Shown: one piece after another, positions 63,601 through 64,000 of the stretch
Layout of the letters: every line of letters starts with the position of its first letter
Numbering within the stretch: the stretch's first letter is position 1
NCBI GenBank assembly: GCA_018296165.2
Contig: JACKQL020000017.1
Coordinates: 620,001-684,000, forward strand
Origin: Termitomyces sp. T153
Lineage: Eukaryota; Basidiomycota; Agaricomycetes; Agaricales; Lyophyllaceae
Direction of reading: 5' to 3'
DNA length: 64,000 nt
Position numbers and translations under genes: made by a program
The notes under the pieces: generated by a model
The model's database searches: none
Seen by the model: the letters and a program-made list of their open reading frames with translations, nothing else
Told to the model about the DNA's origin: nothing

Positions 63601-64000
63601 CACTTGCAAATCTCTAGCCACATACACCACTACTGGCTTTTCTCCTGGAGGGATATTTGCCAAGTAAGTGGCTACACAATCCTGATGCACTACTGCACCA
63701 GTAGGCAAATCATCCTGTGTCCCATCTGCAATGAAATAGGTTGCCATTGGTAGGTCATTGACATCTACTTTGTCAGGTGGTTTCTTCTCCCTTACAGTCT
63801 GCTGTTGAACTGCTACTCTTGGGATATTGGGATCCCTAGACTGAGTCCCTGATTTGAGAGTCAATTTTTGTATCATGGCAGCTCTTAATCCAGGAGTCAC
63901 ATCTAACAATTCTCCAGTATTGAAAGGTACAGTAGCCTCCCAGAGCTTATCAATAGTCCTATCCCACTCCTTCCTCCTTGTTCCTGTTAAGGAACTTTTA
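60661..64000 (-). mobile_element. Degenerate Ty3/Gypsy retrotransposon, truncated in integrase, continuing past the window end
   Basis: Reading on the minus strand from 64000: a gag-protease region (63523-63909 and 63011-63532) in which the retropepsin core is missing after VETILATR; reverse transcriptase (62510-62941 with DLYVGYDER, then the YIDD box near 62450 in another frame); RNase H (61513-62331, ending HVPGKTFSVDSLSRR, with the usual segment after GSITLN deleted); and the integrase zinc domain (60661-61398, HDALGHTG with CHNCQICQK) that stops soon after the first catalytic aspartate (IHIDTM). Two in-frame stops, at 62536-62538 and 62356-62358, stand where the family normally has tryptophan. 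No LTR is seen at the 60.66 kb end, so the 3' part is lost. It probably belongs to the same superfamily as the two solo LTRs, but no LTR is present here to prove it. Confidence 0.9.

Overview
This window is nuclear DNA of a filamentous basidiomycete, most likely a mushroom-forming Agaricomycete. The genes are broken by many short introns (mostly 45-75 bp, GT-AG, with two GC-AG), neighbouring genes sit close together on both strands, and the repeats are Ty1/Copia and Ty3/Gypsy retroelements plus a probable KDZ-type transposon remnant. None of the main proteins can be read from a single open frame. I spliced them by hand, and every complete model below sums to a whole number of codons. The species cannot be named from the sequence.

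Region 3.2-21.4 kb is a compact block of conserved genes: a mitochondrial carrier (minus), a carboxymuconolactone decarboxylase-like protein (minus) divergent from a 3-hydroxyisobutyrate dehydrogenase (plus), a gamma-tubulin complex component (minus), a small BRI3-like membrane protein (minus) divergent from a PRMT1-type arginine methyltransferase (plus), a 19-exon secreted endopolygalacturonase (plus), and a Cdc24-type Rho GEF (minus). Region 21.4-28.8 kb has no gene I can support but holds a tandem array of about 0.57 kb units.

Region 28.8-35.7 kb holds three plus-strand genes: a Rap1-like telomere protein (BRCT plus three Myb-like domains), a phytanoyl-CoA dioxygenase family protein, and an F-box-like/LRR protein. 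Region 36-54 kb is a transposon graveyard: a truncated Copia element (minus), a full-length but dead Copia element with 286-bp LTRs (plus), a KDZ-like C-terminal remnant, and two oppositely oriented Gypsy-type solo LTRs, each with a perfect 5-bp target duplication. Region 54.7-56.5 kb has a multi-pass membrane protein whose frame is broken by a run of 25 G. Region 57.6-60.6 kb is a mosaic of duplicated non-coding segments, and 60.66 kb to the window end is a degenerate Gypsy element (minus) that continues beyond the window.

The genes do not form one pathway. The most notable points are the Rap1-like telomere protein, several microexons (7, 10, 12 and 14 nt) that are required to keep conserved protein motifs in frame, the homopolymer frameshift, and the layered retroelement insertions. 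I found no clearly new biological system.
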